From Pinguiococcus pyrenoidosus (taxonomy: Eukaryota; Sar; Pinguiophyceae; Pinguiochrysidales; Pinguiochrysidaceae), in NCBI GenBank assembly GCA_019677205.1, contig JAAMXY010000598.1, forward strand, positions 1-15,735: a stretch of 15,735 nt of DNA, written 5' to 3'. Shown here piece by piece: positions 8,345 through 15,694 of the stretch; the stretch's first letter is position 1; each line of letters opens with the position of its first letter. The position numbers and the translations under genes were made by a program. The notes under the pieces were generated by a model, which saw nothing but the letters and a program-made list of their open reading frames with translations, was not told the origin of the DNA and searched no databases.

Positions 8345-8622
8345 GCCTACCGGGGAGTGCCCGGCCTCGCCGCTTCCGCGCTCTCAGACGCTCGGGCCGC
8401 CGCCGGTGCACTTCCTGGAAGCATCCCTGGCACAGGAAGTGAGGACCAAGCGCCAAGATTTTGCACCTCGCAGCACCAAGGCGCCGTGACACCCGGTTTT
8501 GCGGCCTCCGTTGACGAGGCCGGCGTAGAACTCAGCCAGTTCTGCGACTGCTTCGCTGCGTGTGCCACCACTGACCGAGTCGTCACAGCGCTGTGCGCGC
8601 CGCCGAGACACGCTGCCATCCC

Positions 8623-9891
8623 ATGGAGTCCAAGGGTGCCGGCCATCGCGACTTGTCGTCCGTTCCGATCCGCGCTCAAGTCCCGGAGCAGAGCAACTGG
8701 CGGAAGCTGCGCGTCTCGACGCGCGGCTTTTCCGAGGAGGAGTACTTCTACGTGGTGGCCTTGACGCGCCGCTTCCGCCGCGCGAGCGCCAGCGCTGGAG
8801 CGCAACAAGGAAGCGGCAATCCGGACGATGTCCAGAGCCTCTTCGGAGCAGTGCTGCACCTGGACGCCGTTGACGCGTCCCGCCTCGCCCGCGCCCAGCA
8901 CCTCGAGTACCTCCAGACCATCGAGCGCCGCATCCTGCGGCTGTCGGGCGCGACGAAAACGATGCAGCACTTCGACAAGACCAAAAAAGCCTTCGCTGCG
9001 GAGATCGCCAGCGCTCCAGCCTCGGAGACGGAGGGCATTCGCATCAAGGCGGCGAAGAAGCTGTCCGAGATCATCCGCCCAGTTGTGCAGCGGGCTCAGG
9101 AGGCTGGCATCCTGGCGTCGGTGCTACAAGGCCCCGCCACAGATGCGGATCACGACGACTCGGAATCTCAAGGCAGTCACCGCCATCACCCAAGCGGCAT
9201 CGACCTCGAGGGCATCCGCGCAGAGCAGATCTCCCCGGCGCTCCCGGCCCATCATACGATGGGTTTCCAGTCTGGCAAGCGCATGCCAAGAGTCTCGGAG
9301 GCCAGCCTGGAGAATGAAGGAATTCACATTGACAAGGCTGCCTCCGCCGCTTCCTCCACCAGCGATGACGAGGATGGCGACGACCATGACGGTGGCGACG
9401 ACGGCCTCTCCGACGACGCAAAGAGAGCGAGAACCCCGCCAACGACCCCGCCAACACCACCACCTCCACCACCATCTGTCAACACCGAACAGCACCCAAG
9501 ACCGCCGCCTTCTTCGCCAGCAGCTCTCGCCCACGCCGGCGCTAGAGGTGGCAAGCGACCTGCGTATCCAGAGCAGATGACGCTGATCCGCAAGAGGCGG
9601 AGAACGGAGAGAGCGAGCCTGGATCGGAGGGTGTCGGAAAGAGGCGTGCCCAGACTAGCCGAAGTGTATCGCCAGGCCGACAAGCACCTGATGCGCTTCG
9701 ACTGCCTTGGCGGCACGCCCCTCCTCCTTGACATCGCGCAACTCCCGGACTTTGACGCCAACCTCGACTTCTTTCACAGGAGCCACGAAATCATCGAGTC
9801 GGCGTTGGCTTCCGACGACTTGCTGTCGGACTCGTGCTCCTTCATCTTCCCGCCCGAAGACTGGGATCGGCGATGGCGCGGCCCGGGTTAG
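8623..9891 (+). CDS. Unrecognised family protein 2 (WRKL-domain, poly-proline and basic region)
   Basis: This single open frame gives 422 residues from the first in-frame ATG (CCCATGG context). I do not recognise its function. Residues 9-170 align with the gene at 6378: RDLSSVPIR, NWRKLRVSTRGFSEEEYFYV, ALTRRFRRASAS, NPDDVQSLFGAVLHL, VDASR and QEAGILASVL. The rest is mostly disordered. It has an acidic patch (DDEDGDDHDGGDD, 248-260), a proline run (271-298) and a basic RKRRRTER motif at 323-330 that would serve as a nuclear localisation signal. The C-terminal 65 residues look more ordered: DFDANLDFFHRSHEIIESAL, then DDLLSDSCSFIFPPEDWDRRW. This mix of acidic and aromatic residues is typical of transactivation segments. 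A nuclear regulator is a reasonable inference, but no DNA-binding domain is visible. Confidence 0.75.
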   Translation: MESKGAGHRDLSSVPIRAQVPEQSNWRKLRVSTRGFSEEEYFYVVALTRRFRRASASAGAQQGSGNPDDVQSLFGAVLHLDAVDASRLARAQHLEYLQTIERRILRLSGATKTMQHFDKTKKAFAAEIASAPASETEGIRIKAAKKLSEIIRPVVQRAQEAGILASVLQGPATDADHDDSESQGSHRHHPSGIDLEGIRAEQISPALPAHHTMGFQSGKRMPRVSEASLENEGIHIDKAASAASSTSDDEDGDDHDGGDDGLSDDAKRARTPPTTPPTPPPPPPSVNTEQHPRPPPSSPAALAHAGARGGKRPAYPEQMTLIRKRRRTERASLDRRVSERGVPRLAEVYRQADKHLMRFDCLGGTPLLLDIAQLPDFDANLDFFHRSHEIIESALASDDLLSDSCSFIFPPEDWDRRWRGPG

Positions 9892-9893
9892 GG

Positions 9894-9930
9894 CTTGAGG
9901 GCCTGGGGAGGACTTGAGGGCCTGGGGAGG
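9894..9930. repeat. Two-copy 19-bp G-rich minisatellite
   Basis: The 18-mer CTTGAGGGCCTGGGGAGG occurs at 9894-9911 and again at 9913-9930. A decayed third copy (GGGGGCCTGAGG) follows at about 9934-9945. The array starts two bases after the stop codon of family gene 2 and is very G-rich on the plus strand. Confidence 0.85.
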
Positions 9931-10584
9931 GCGTGGGGGCCTGAGGCCTGAGACGTCTCTTTGGAGAAAGAGAGACCTGCGGACGGCTTCGATGCCGCAG
10001 TGCCGAGTCGACTGGGCGCCCAGCGAGCTGCAGCATGCGAGTACACGACAAGCGCAGAAGGCGCAACCGAAAAGACCGAAAAGAGGGACACGGAGCATCC
10101 ATTGAGTTGAAGCGGAGGCATTTTGGAAGGATAGAGTAGAGCTTTTTACATGAGACGTACCTTGTGAGCTGCCTAGTTTGGTCCATGCCATGCCATACCG
10201 AATCCAATTTTGCCACGTCGATGTCGTCGAGCTCCTCCACACCTCCGGGGTGACCGACCTCACGCCGTTGGAAGTGCTTCAGCGGGCCTCGTTTCCCCGT
10301 CTTCCGAACTATGGCGCGCTTCTCGAGCGTGGACAAAGGCACTAGAGCGCCCCAAGCGGCCGTCTCGGCAGGAGCAGCGCTTCGGGTCAACGAGCGAGAG
10401 GCGAGAGATTGTTTTTCGATGACCTGGAATCGATCTCGACAAATCTAGCGAACCATGGGGCGACGGCTGTCCAGATTTCGTCCACTGCGACAATTCAAGA
10501 TCCGTCTTCCACAGACCTCCATGTAAGCTTCCAAAGACATCCACTGAGCTGATCGCCAATTTGGCTGACTGGCGCAGGTTCTTT

Positions 10585-10616
10585 CTGGATCTCTGGATCC
10601 CTGGATCCCTGGATCG
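10585..10616. repeat. Four tandem CTGGATCC-type octamers
   Basis: CTGGATCT, CTGGATCC, CTGGATCC and CTGGATCG follow one another without gaps. The array directly precedes the first CCAAT box of the downstream cluster at 10641. Its function is unknown. Confidence 0.9.
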
Positions 10617-10640
10617 TTCCGTTGTTCTTTCAAGGAAGCA

Positions 10641-11110
10641 CCAATCGGGAAGCGTTGTGGCTGAGACGGAACGCACCACCGACAAGACGGACCAATCATC
10701 CTCCGCTCCGGCGCTGTTGGCCACTGCAACCCGAGCCTGCGCCTGATTGGGCGGAATCAAATTTCACAGCAACAGTGGAAGCGCGCCTTGGGCATCGCAA
10801 TTTTGGGTCCTGGTCAATCCGGTCCAGAGCATCAGCCAATCCCCTACCGGCGGTTCCTTCCACTTCCCATTATCGCCCGAGTTCTGCATCGGCTTTTACT
10901 CCATTCGCGGGCGATCGCGCCACAATCATTGGCTGCGACACTGTGAGGTCTCTGCGCACTTCTGCTGCCAGGAAATCCTTTCCTACACCCACATAGAGCG
11001 TGAACCCCATCAGCTGACCTCCGCCTGCTCCCTTCCCGCGTCATGTGACGATGAAGTCCAAGTAAGGGCCACCCCTCCGCTCCGCCTAGCGCTTGGCCCC
11101 CGGCGCCAAT
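10641..11110. promoter_or_regulatory. CCAAT-box cluster upstream of family gene 3
   Basis: Six CCAAT or ATTGG motifs occur in 470 bp: 10641 (ACCAATCGG), 10692 (ACCAATCAT), 10746 (TGATTGGGC), 10836 (GCCAATCCC), 10928 (CATTGGCTG) and 11106 (GCCAATCCG). The last is followed by a CCGCCCC GC-box-like run. The motifs sit 242-711 bp upstream of the ATG at 11352. The probable 5'-UTR intron lies between them and the ATG, which brings the last box nearer to the likely transcription start. Confidence 0.55.
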
Positions 11111-11253
11111 CCGCCCCTTCGCGCGTCCGCGCCCCTCTGAAGGGGTAGACAGCGTTCTGCGGGCAAACGCGCCGCGCACGCCCCTCAACGACTTGAGAAC
11201 CGGGCGCCAGCCCGTAAAGGCCCAGTCCGTTTCGCCCGAAGCTCCGCCGCTAG

Positions 11254-11331
11254 GTAAGTGGAGGAGCCTGGCTTGGCGCCTGTTGGACCGGCAGAGCGGA
11301 GGCGCTGAGCGCGCTACCGAACGTCCCGCAG
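11254..11331 (+). other. Probable 5'-UTR intron of family gene 3
   Basis: CTAG|GTAAGTGG at 11254 matches the perfect donor consensus. GTCCCGCAG ends at 11331 and is a good acceptor. The 78-nt length falls in the range of introns in neighbouring genes (63-164 nt). The intron ends 20 bp before the ATG at 11352. No in-frame ATG was seen upstream, so it is placed in the 5' UTR. Confidence 0.45.
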
Positions 11332-11351
11332 GGAAGCGCGAAAGCGGCGCG

Positions 11352-12806
11352 ATGAGCCTCTCCAAACTCAGCGTCCGCGTGAACGACAGTGGCGTCTGGC
11401 GCAAGCTCTCGTTGAAGCGCGTCCGTGGCTACTCGCAGACGATGTGGGCGCTGCTGGAGATCTACAACACGCGCACGCGGGAGGACGCCGCGTCCGCCAA
11501 GCGCCTCTGCCGGGTCTTCGAGGCCGCGGTGCGCGGCGCGTCCGCGGCGGCCGTCGAGCGGGTGCGCGCCGCGAGCCGGTCGCAGCTTCTGGACGCCAGC
11601 TGCCAGATCCGGCGGGACATCGAGCGGCTGCCCCGGGCGTCCCGGACCCTCTCGAGGTATCGCCGCGACCTACTCGGCGCGGTTCGGCGGATCAACGCGG
11701 CCGACAGCGAGGAACAGAGGGCTCTCCGCCTCGACGCCGAGGGCCGCCTTCCCGCCCTCCTCACCGATCTGCTTCGCCGGGCGGAGCATGACAATGTCCT
11801 CATGAAGGCCCTGGTCGCCAAGCGGATCCTCCCAGAGGTCAGGCAGCAGCCACCCGTGCCAGCCGCGGCCGCATCCGAGAGCCAAGCGCACAGCGCGAGA
11901 CGCGCGCCGGACCTCGGCATGTTCCGCGCCACGGGCTTGATCCACCATCCGCCGCAGCTCCTCGCGCACCGCGTCGACGTCGACCTCGATGGCAAGCTGG
12001 GCGTGACGCCGTGCCCGCAGGTGGTGGGCGTCTTCCGCATCGAGGCCGACGGCACGTGCAACATGACCAACCTTGCGCTCGGAAAGGCCAGCCATCCGGC
12101 GTTCCTCGCGGCGAAGCGCGTCCTCCCCGAAGCTTCTGAGACTCCAAGGACCCATGAAGCCCCGAGGACGCACCCGACCCCAGAGACTCTGATGGAGAGG
12201 CCAAGACGGAGTCCAAGACGGAGCCCAGTGGAAAGGCCAAGAGAGCGTCCAACGGCTCCAGAGACCGCTCCAGCAGCCGCTCCGTATCCTCCAGAAGAAG
12301 CGGTTGGTGCCCTCGCGACCGCCCCCGTCCCCTCGTACACGCCCTCCGATGAAGCTGCCACCTACGGCAGAGAGGATGAGCACGGCGCAAGGCTGTACGA
12401 GGCACAGCTCGAGCTGGATGCGCAGCCTGCCACCTCTGCGACGCCCAACGCGGACGATTTCCAGCAGAGCGAGGCCACGGCGTTCACGGCGCCTGAGAGT
12501 CCCCTCGCGATGGGATACTGTTGGAAGCTAGACGATTCTCCGGTAGAGGGCGAGGGCAGCAGCATCGTCGACCTGACCACTGACCTGACCACCGAGCTCC
12601 CGCCGTCGCCGGCAGCGCCATCCGAAGGCCAGCAAGGGCAGCATCACCTCGAGGACGACCTCTTCCTAGAGCTCCTGCGATGTCCACTAGATAGGAAGCT
12701 AGACGAGCACGTGCAGCGAGAAGCCGGGTTCAGGGACTGCATGGAGCACTGGTGGGACTGGCAGGCACGACAGCAGCCGAAGAAGCAGAAGTGTCATCAT
12801 TGCTAG
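11352..12806 (+). CDS. Unrecognised family protein 3 (divergent WRKL-domain, SUMO-interacting-like motif)
   Basis: This single open frame gives 484 residues from the first ATG in frame. It is a more distant relative of the two preceding genes. The shared core (about 5-158) keeps LSVRV, VWRKLSLKRVRGYS, a long helix, a SRYRRDLLGAVRRI helix, the DSEEQRALRLDAEGRLPALL segment and a final DNVLMKALVAKR matching QAGILKAVLRAQ. The middle includes a possible small fold (about 203-258, HRVDVDLDGKLGVTPCPQ...VFRIEADGTCNMTN). A Pro/Arg/Thr-rich disordered part follows (260-335). SSIVDLTTDLTTE (403-415) matches the SUMO-interacting motif consensus. The C-terminus has an acidic-hydrophobic LEDDLFLELL segment (433-442), MEHWWDW (464-470) and a Lys-rich end with KCHHC. 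The 5' half is extremely GC-rich. Nuclear location is inferred. Confidence 0.75.
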   Translation: MSLSKLSVRVNDSGVWRKLSLKRVRGYSQTMWALLEIYNTRTREDAASAKRLCRVFEAAVRGASAAAVERVRAASRSQLLDASCQIRRDIERLPRASRTLSRYRRDLLGAVRRINAADSEEQRALRLDAEGRLPALLTDLLRRAEHDNVLMKALVAKRILPEVRQQPPVPAAAASESQAHSARRAPDLGMFRATGLIHHPPQLLAHRVDVDLDGKLGVTPCPQVVGVFRIEADGTCNMTNLALGKASHPAFLAAKRVLPEASETPRTHEAPRTHPTPETLMERPRRSPRRSPVERPRERPTAPETAPAAAPYPPEEAVGALATAPVPSYTPSDEAATYGREDEHGARLYEAQLELDAQPATSATPNADDFQQSEATAFTAPESPLAMGYCWKLDDSPVEGEGSSIVDLTTDLTTELPPSPAAPSEGQQGQHHLEDDLFLELLRCPLDRKLDEHVQREAGFRDCMEHWWDWQARQQPKKQKCHHC

Positions 12807-12979
12807 GGAGTCCACGGCACTCCAGCAAGCGGGCCACCGGCACATCACAGGACAGGTCACGGCGAACAAAAATTTCATCGATGCACAGTCTTCTTCCAAC
12901 ACAAAAACGAGCGACGACGCGGGAACGACCGCCATCATCTTGTAGCTTGCAGATTCCCGAGCCTCCTCCCCTCTAAGTC

Positions 12980-13990
12980 TCATCTTGAGCGAATCCATGT
13001 GTAAACGTTGTGCACCGCCTTCTCTAGGGACGTCGCGCCGCAGTGGCTCAGCCAGGGCGCTCCCAGGAACACCTCCGCCGGCAGTCTTCTCTCTGGATTC
13101 TTCGCAAGGGCGTGGCTGATGAACGTGCACACGTCCGGCGAGAAGTCGTTGCCGGGCAGGCTCGGCTGCGGCGACTCCAGGATCATCTGCGCCATGTCGA
13201 TGGGCGTCGCCTCAAGGACGTAGGGATATTCGCCGGTGGCACACTCGTGCACCACCAGGCCGAAGCTCCAAAGATCACTCGAGTACGAGTACGGTAGGTT
13301 CTGGATCCGCTCCGGACTCATGTACTTGAACGTGCCCACGAAGGTGCCGCACATGGCGATGGAGTTCGCCAGCTCCGCAGAGATGCCGAAGTCCGTGATC
13401 TTCACTTGCCCCGAGCTGTTGATCAGGATGTTGCTGGGCTTGATATCGCGGTGCACGCGCTTCTCGTGGTGCAGGTACGCCAGGCCCCACAGGATCTGGA
13501 AGGCCATGTTCGCCAGCGGCAGCTCCGGAATCGGCCCGGCCTGCGCGAGGACATTGGACAGCGAGCCGCCATCCATGTACTCCAGCGCGATCGTGATCGC
13601 CCCTTCCCGGTAGAACGCGCCGTAGAACGAAATGAGACTCGGACACTGCGCGTCGTACAGCGTGCAGATCTCGCGGATCAGCTGAGAGCGCTTCGACTTG
13701 TCGAACATGTTGATGATCTTCAGCGCCACTGGCGTCCGCGTCGGACGGTGCAGCGCGCGCACCACCACGCTGCTGGAGCCGCGCCCGATGTTGTCGCCGA
13801 TCTCCAGCTCCTCGTACACCACCTGGAACACCTTGGGGTTGTTCTTCATGGAAATTCCGGTGCGCGTGATGGCCATGTTGTCTTTCACAAACACTTCTTC
13901 GTCCGCATCGAACGAGTCCTCCGGCGCAGTGCTCACGCTGATGTGCAGCTTGCTGAAGCGACCCCGATCTGGCCGGTTCGCGCCCGACAT
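12980..13990 (-). CDS. MAP kinase kinase (MAP2K/MEK-like), intronless
   Basis: This single exon of 336 residues starts at the ATG at 13990. All kinase signatures are present: Gly-rich loop GRGSSSVV (69-76), catalytic VALKII (Lys91), HRDIKPSN (180-187, Asp182), DFG (200-202), and TFVGTFKYMSPERI (216-229), the MAP2K form of the P+1 loop. The activation loop carries Ser210 and Thr216. This S-x5-T spacing is like plant MAP2Ks rather than the S-x3-S/T of animal MEKs. The N-terminal RGRFSKLHISV (9-19) resembles a MAPK-docking D-motif of basic residues followed by L-x-I. Such kinases sit between a MAP3K and a MAPK, phosphorylating both Thr and Tyr of the MAPK loop. The gene ends 173 bp from the stop of family gene 3 and diverges from PEX19. 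MAP2K class is confident; the subgroup is not. Confidence 0.93.
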   Translation of the reverse strand: MSGANRPDRGRFSKLHISVSTAPEDSFDADEEVFVKDNMAITRTGISMKNNPKVFQVVYEELEIGDNIGRGSSSVVVRALHRPTRTPVALKIINMFDKSKRSQLIREICTLYDAQCPSLISFYGAFYREGAITIALEYMDGGSLSNVLAQAGPIPELPLANMAFQILWGLAYLHHEKRVHRDIKPSNILINSSGQVKITDFGISAELANSIAMCGTFVGTFKYMSPERIQNLPYSYSSDLWSFGLVVHECATGEYPYVLEATPIDMAQMILESPQPSLPGNDFSPDVCTFISHALAKNPERRLPAEVFLGAPWLSHCGATSLEKAVHNVYTWIRSR

Positions 13991-14291
13991 GATCGCTTCC
14001 GCATCAACAAACCGCCGGAGACACCAACCGCAAGTCCGAAAATGGCGCGAAGCGGGAGGAATCCCCGCAGGATTTGAAATCGGTTCTCACGCGTCCATTT
14101 TGTGCTACTTCTGTTTTTGTAACGTCTGAATATGCACTTTTGATGTTTTGAAAATACTTTTGGTCATCTCCTGATAGCCTTGCCAGTAAAGATCAGATTT
14201 TGAATGAAAATGAAAGTAAAATTTGTTTACAAATGGAAAGTCGATCGAGGTTCCCGCCATTTCGAGCTTTCGAACAAAACGCACCAACGCG
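13991..14291. promoter_or_regulatory. Divergent promoter between MAP2K and PEX19
   Basis: These 301 bp lie between two opposed starts. The centre (about 14096-14235) is AT-rich. GC-rich flanks carry a nearly matching pair of elements facing each other: CGAAAATGGCGCGAA near 14037-14051, and CGAAATGGCGGGAACC on the minus strand at 14264-14249. The second contains GGCGGGAA, the E2F-type core. No CCAAT box was seen, in contrast to the family genes. Confidence 0.5.
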
Positions 14292-15263
14292 ATGGGGGAC
14301 GCAGAGCTGGACGCTATCTTAGACAGTGCCCTCGATGACCTCGAGGAAGAGGACGTCGGGCCGGTGTCCGCGCCCACCGATCCACCGCATGACGCGGCTG
14401 GCGTTGCCAGGGTCAGTGGCGGACAGACACGACGCGTCTCGGCATCGGAATACGCTCGAGCACGCCGACTTTTCCTAAGTGCGTGTGATCTGCAGGTTTT
14501 GGATGGCAACGCAGAGGGGAGGCAGGAGCTGGACGACTTCATTGCGGGGATGAGTCGCGGCCAGGAGCTGCCGACGGGCGGAGATGTGGATCGGAGCATC
14601 GCGAGGACTTTGGAAGCCATCTCTCAGCGAGGCGCAGCATCTGCTGGGACGGAGATGGAGCAGATGGAGGAGATGGGAGAGAATATCATGGAGGAGATGA
14701 TGGCCGAGTTTCAGCGATTAGGAGAGAAGGAAGATATGGACGACGTGATGGACGGCATGATGAAGCAATTGCTAGGGAAGGTGCGACCTTAAACTTGGAC
14801 AAGCCTGCAGCGTCGGTCAGCCCCTGAGGTCTGCGGTCTCTAGGACATCATGTACGACCCTCTCAAGGCGGTGTGCGACAAGTTTCCAGAGTGGCTGGCG
14901 AAGAAGAAAGAGGTACGAGGCCAAAGAGACTGACCGGCACGCCTGGATCGACGACGTTCAGCTGACGATGGCCACGTGCAGTCGCTGAGCGAAGAGGAGT
15001 ACCAGAGATACGGCAAGATGTACCAGGGCTTTCAGAGGATGGTGGCCACCTACGAGACCGAGCCAGAGAACTTCCCTCGCCTTATGGAGCTGATGCAGGA
15101 CGTTCAGGAGTACGGCCAGCCTCCGGCGGAGATCATCAAGGAACTGGCCCCTGGCCTCGAGTTCAGCGAAGATGGCATGCCCGTCATGCCCAACATGGGC
15201 CCAAACGCTATGCCTTTCATCCCAGGAGCCGCGCCAGATCAGCAGCCTTGCAGCATAATGTGA
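14292..15263 (+). CDS. PEX19: PEX19, peroxisomal membrane protein import receptor, 3 exons
   Basis: Exons 14292-14780, 14844-14912 and 14982-15263 give 279 residues, close to the usual 280-300. Introns are 63 and 69 nt, GT-AG and phase 0. PEX19 is the cytosolic chaperone that binds newly made peroxisomal membrane proteins and docks on PEX3. ELDAILDSALDDLEEE (5-20) matches the N-terminal PEX3-binding helix. A Met-rich helical region follows (EMEQMEEMGENIMEEMMAEF, 121-140). The C-terminal cargo-binding core includes YDPLKAVCDKFPEWL (167-181), YETEPENFPRLMELMQDVQEYGQPP (210-234) and GMPVMP. The protein ends in CSIM, a CaaX box for farnesylation. The ATG at 14292 was chosen because it directly precedes the PEX3-binding motif. 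Confidence 0.95.
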
Positions 15264-15340
15264 TTGCGTTCAAGCCGCTAAGCATAAATACCCACAACAC
15301 AAGTCCTTTTTCCTCTGCCGCATGAACCGACACGCAGCCG

Positions 15341-15380
<40 letters not shown>

Positions 15381-15694
15381 CTTTCTCTCTCCCACATGGT
15401 CATCTCTGGCATTCAAGGAGTATCTGTTGTCTTGTAATCTCTGGCAAAGCGAAACAGAACAGATAGAAGTGTAGAAATGGCTTCAAGATCTACCGCGAAC
15501 AGCTAAAAGCCCGTAGATTCCGTTGCGTAAATATTTAATTTTTGTTTTATTTTCTTTGTAATTGTGTTTTTTAAAACATAAATCAAACATTTTCAAAATT
15601 ACATTACAATTTCAGAAAGTCCGCGGTTTCTCGGTTTGAATTTTCCCGCGGTTCTTCCCGGACTTCTTGCACCGCTTGGGCGAATCCACGGAAG
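15264..15694. other. 431-bp gap after PEX19, with microsatellite and AT-rich island
   Basis: This gap holds the PEX19 3' UTR and the promoter of the next gene. It contains C8 followed by (CT)15, then an AT-rich block at about 15525-15620 (TAAATATTTAATTTTTG and TTTTTTAAAACATAAA) against otherwise GC-rich DNA. An E2F-like TTTTCCCGCGG lies at about 15641-15651, about 45 bp before the next ATG. No gene was seen. Confidence 0.5.
15341..15377. repeat. C8 tract plus (CT)15 microsatellite
   Basis: Eight cytosines run directly into fifteen CT dinucleotides, followed by pyrimidine-rich TTTTCTTTCTCTCTCCC. The whole pyrimidine strand is about 56 nt long. It lies about 80 bp after the PEX19 stop and about 320 bp before the next gene start. 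Confidence 0.95.

Larger units (their letters stand above)
7458..8622. other. 1165-bp gap between family genes 1 and 2
   Basis: This gap holds the 3' UTR of the upstream gene and the promoter of the next. An open plus-strand frame without an ATG runs from 7490 to 7768 (93 codons), with an EEEEDDGEDK block followed by a basic stretch. It could be an unused or alternative 3' exon. At 8000-8045 the sequence is purine-rich (GGGAAATCGGGGAAATCTC). A CCAAT cluster lies at 8090-8237 and a short perfect inverted repeat at 8329-8344. A GTGAGG donor at 8439 and an acceptor ending at 8588, preceded by CTGAC, could bound a 5'-UTR intron. No complete gene was seen. Confidence 0.45.
9892..11351. other. 1460-bp gap between family genes 2 and 3
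   Basis: This is the longest non-coding stretch. It starts with a short minisatellite (9894-9930). Two protein-like blocks in one plus-strand frame follow (10190-10342 and 10346-10549, separated by a TAG). The region also holds octamer repeats at 10585-10616 and a CCAAT cluster mostly at 10641-11110. Additional CCAAT boxes occur at 10204 and 10556. A probable 5'-UTR intron of the next gene sits at 11254-11331. A minus-strand frame across about 9842-10390 is also open, so the coding status of 10.1-10.7 kb is unresolved. Confidence 0.4.

Noticed and set aside
10844-11404. 186-codon minus-strand frame upstream of family gene 3
   Set aside because: Low-complexity Arg/Ser/Gly composition across a GC-rich promoter, with no domain.
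11462-12361. 299-codon minus-strand frame
   Set aside because: Antisense to family gene 3 in extremely GC-rich DNA where stops are rare. Low complexity.
13406-14077. 223-codon plus-strand frame
   Set aside because: Antisense to the MAP2K, which has every kinase motif.
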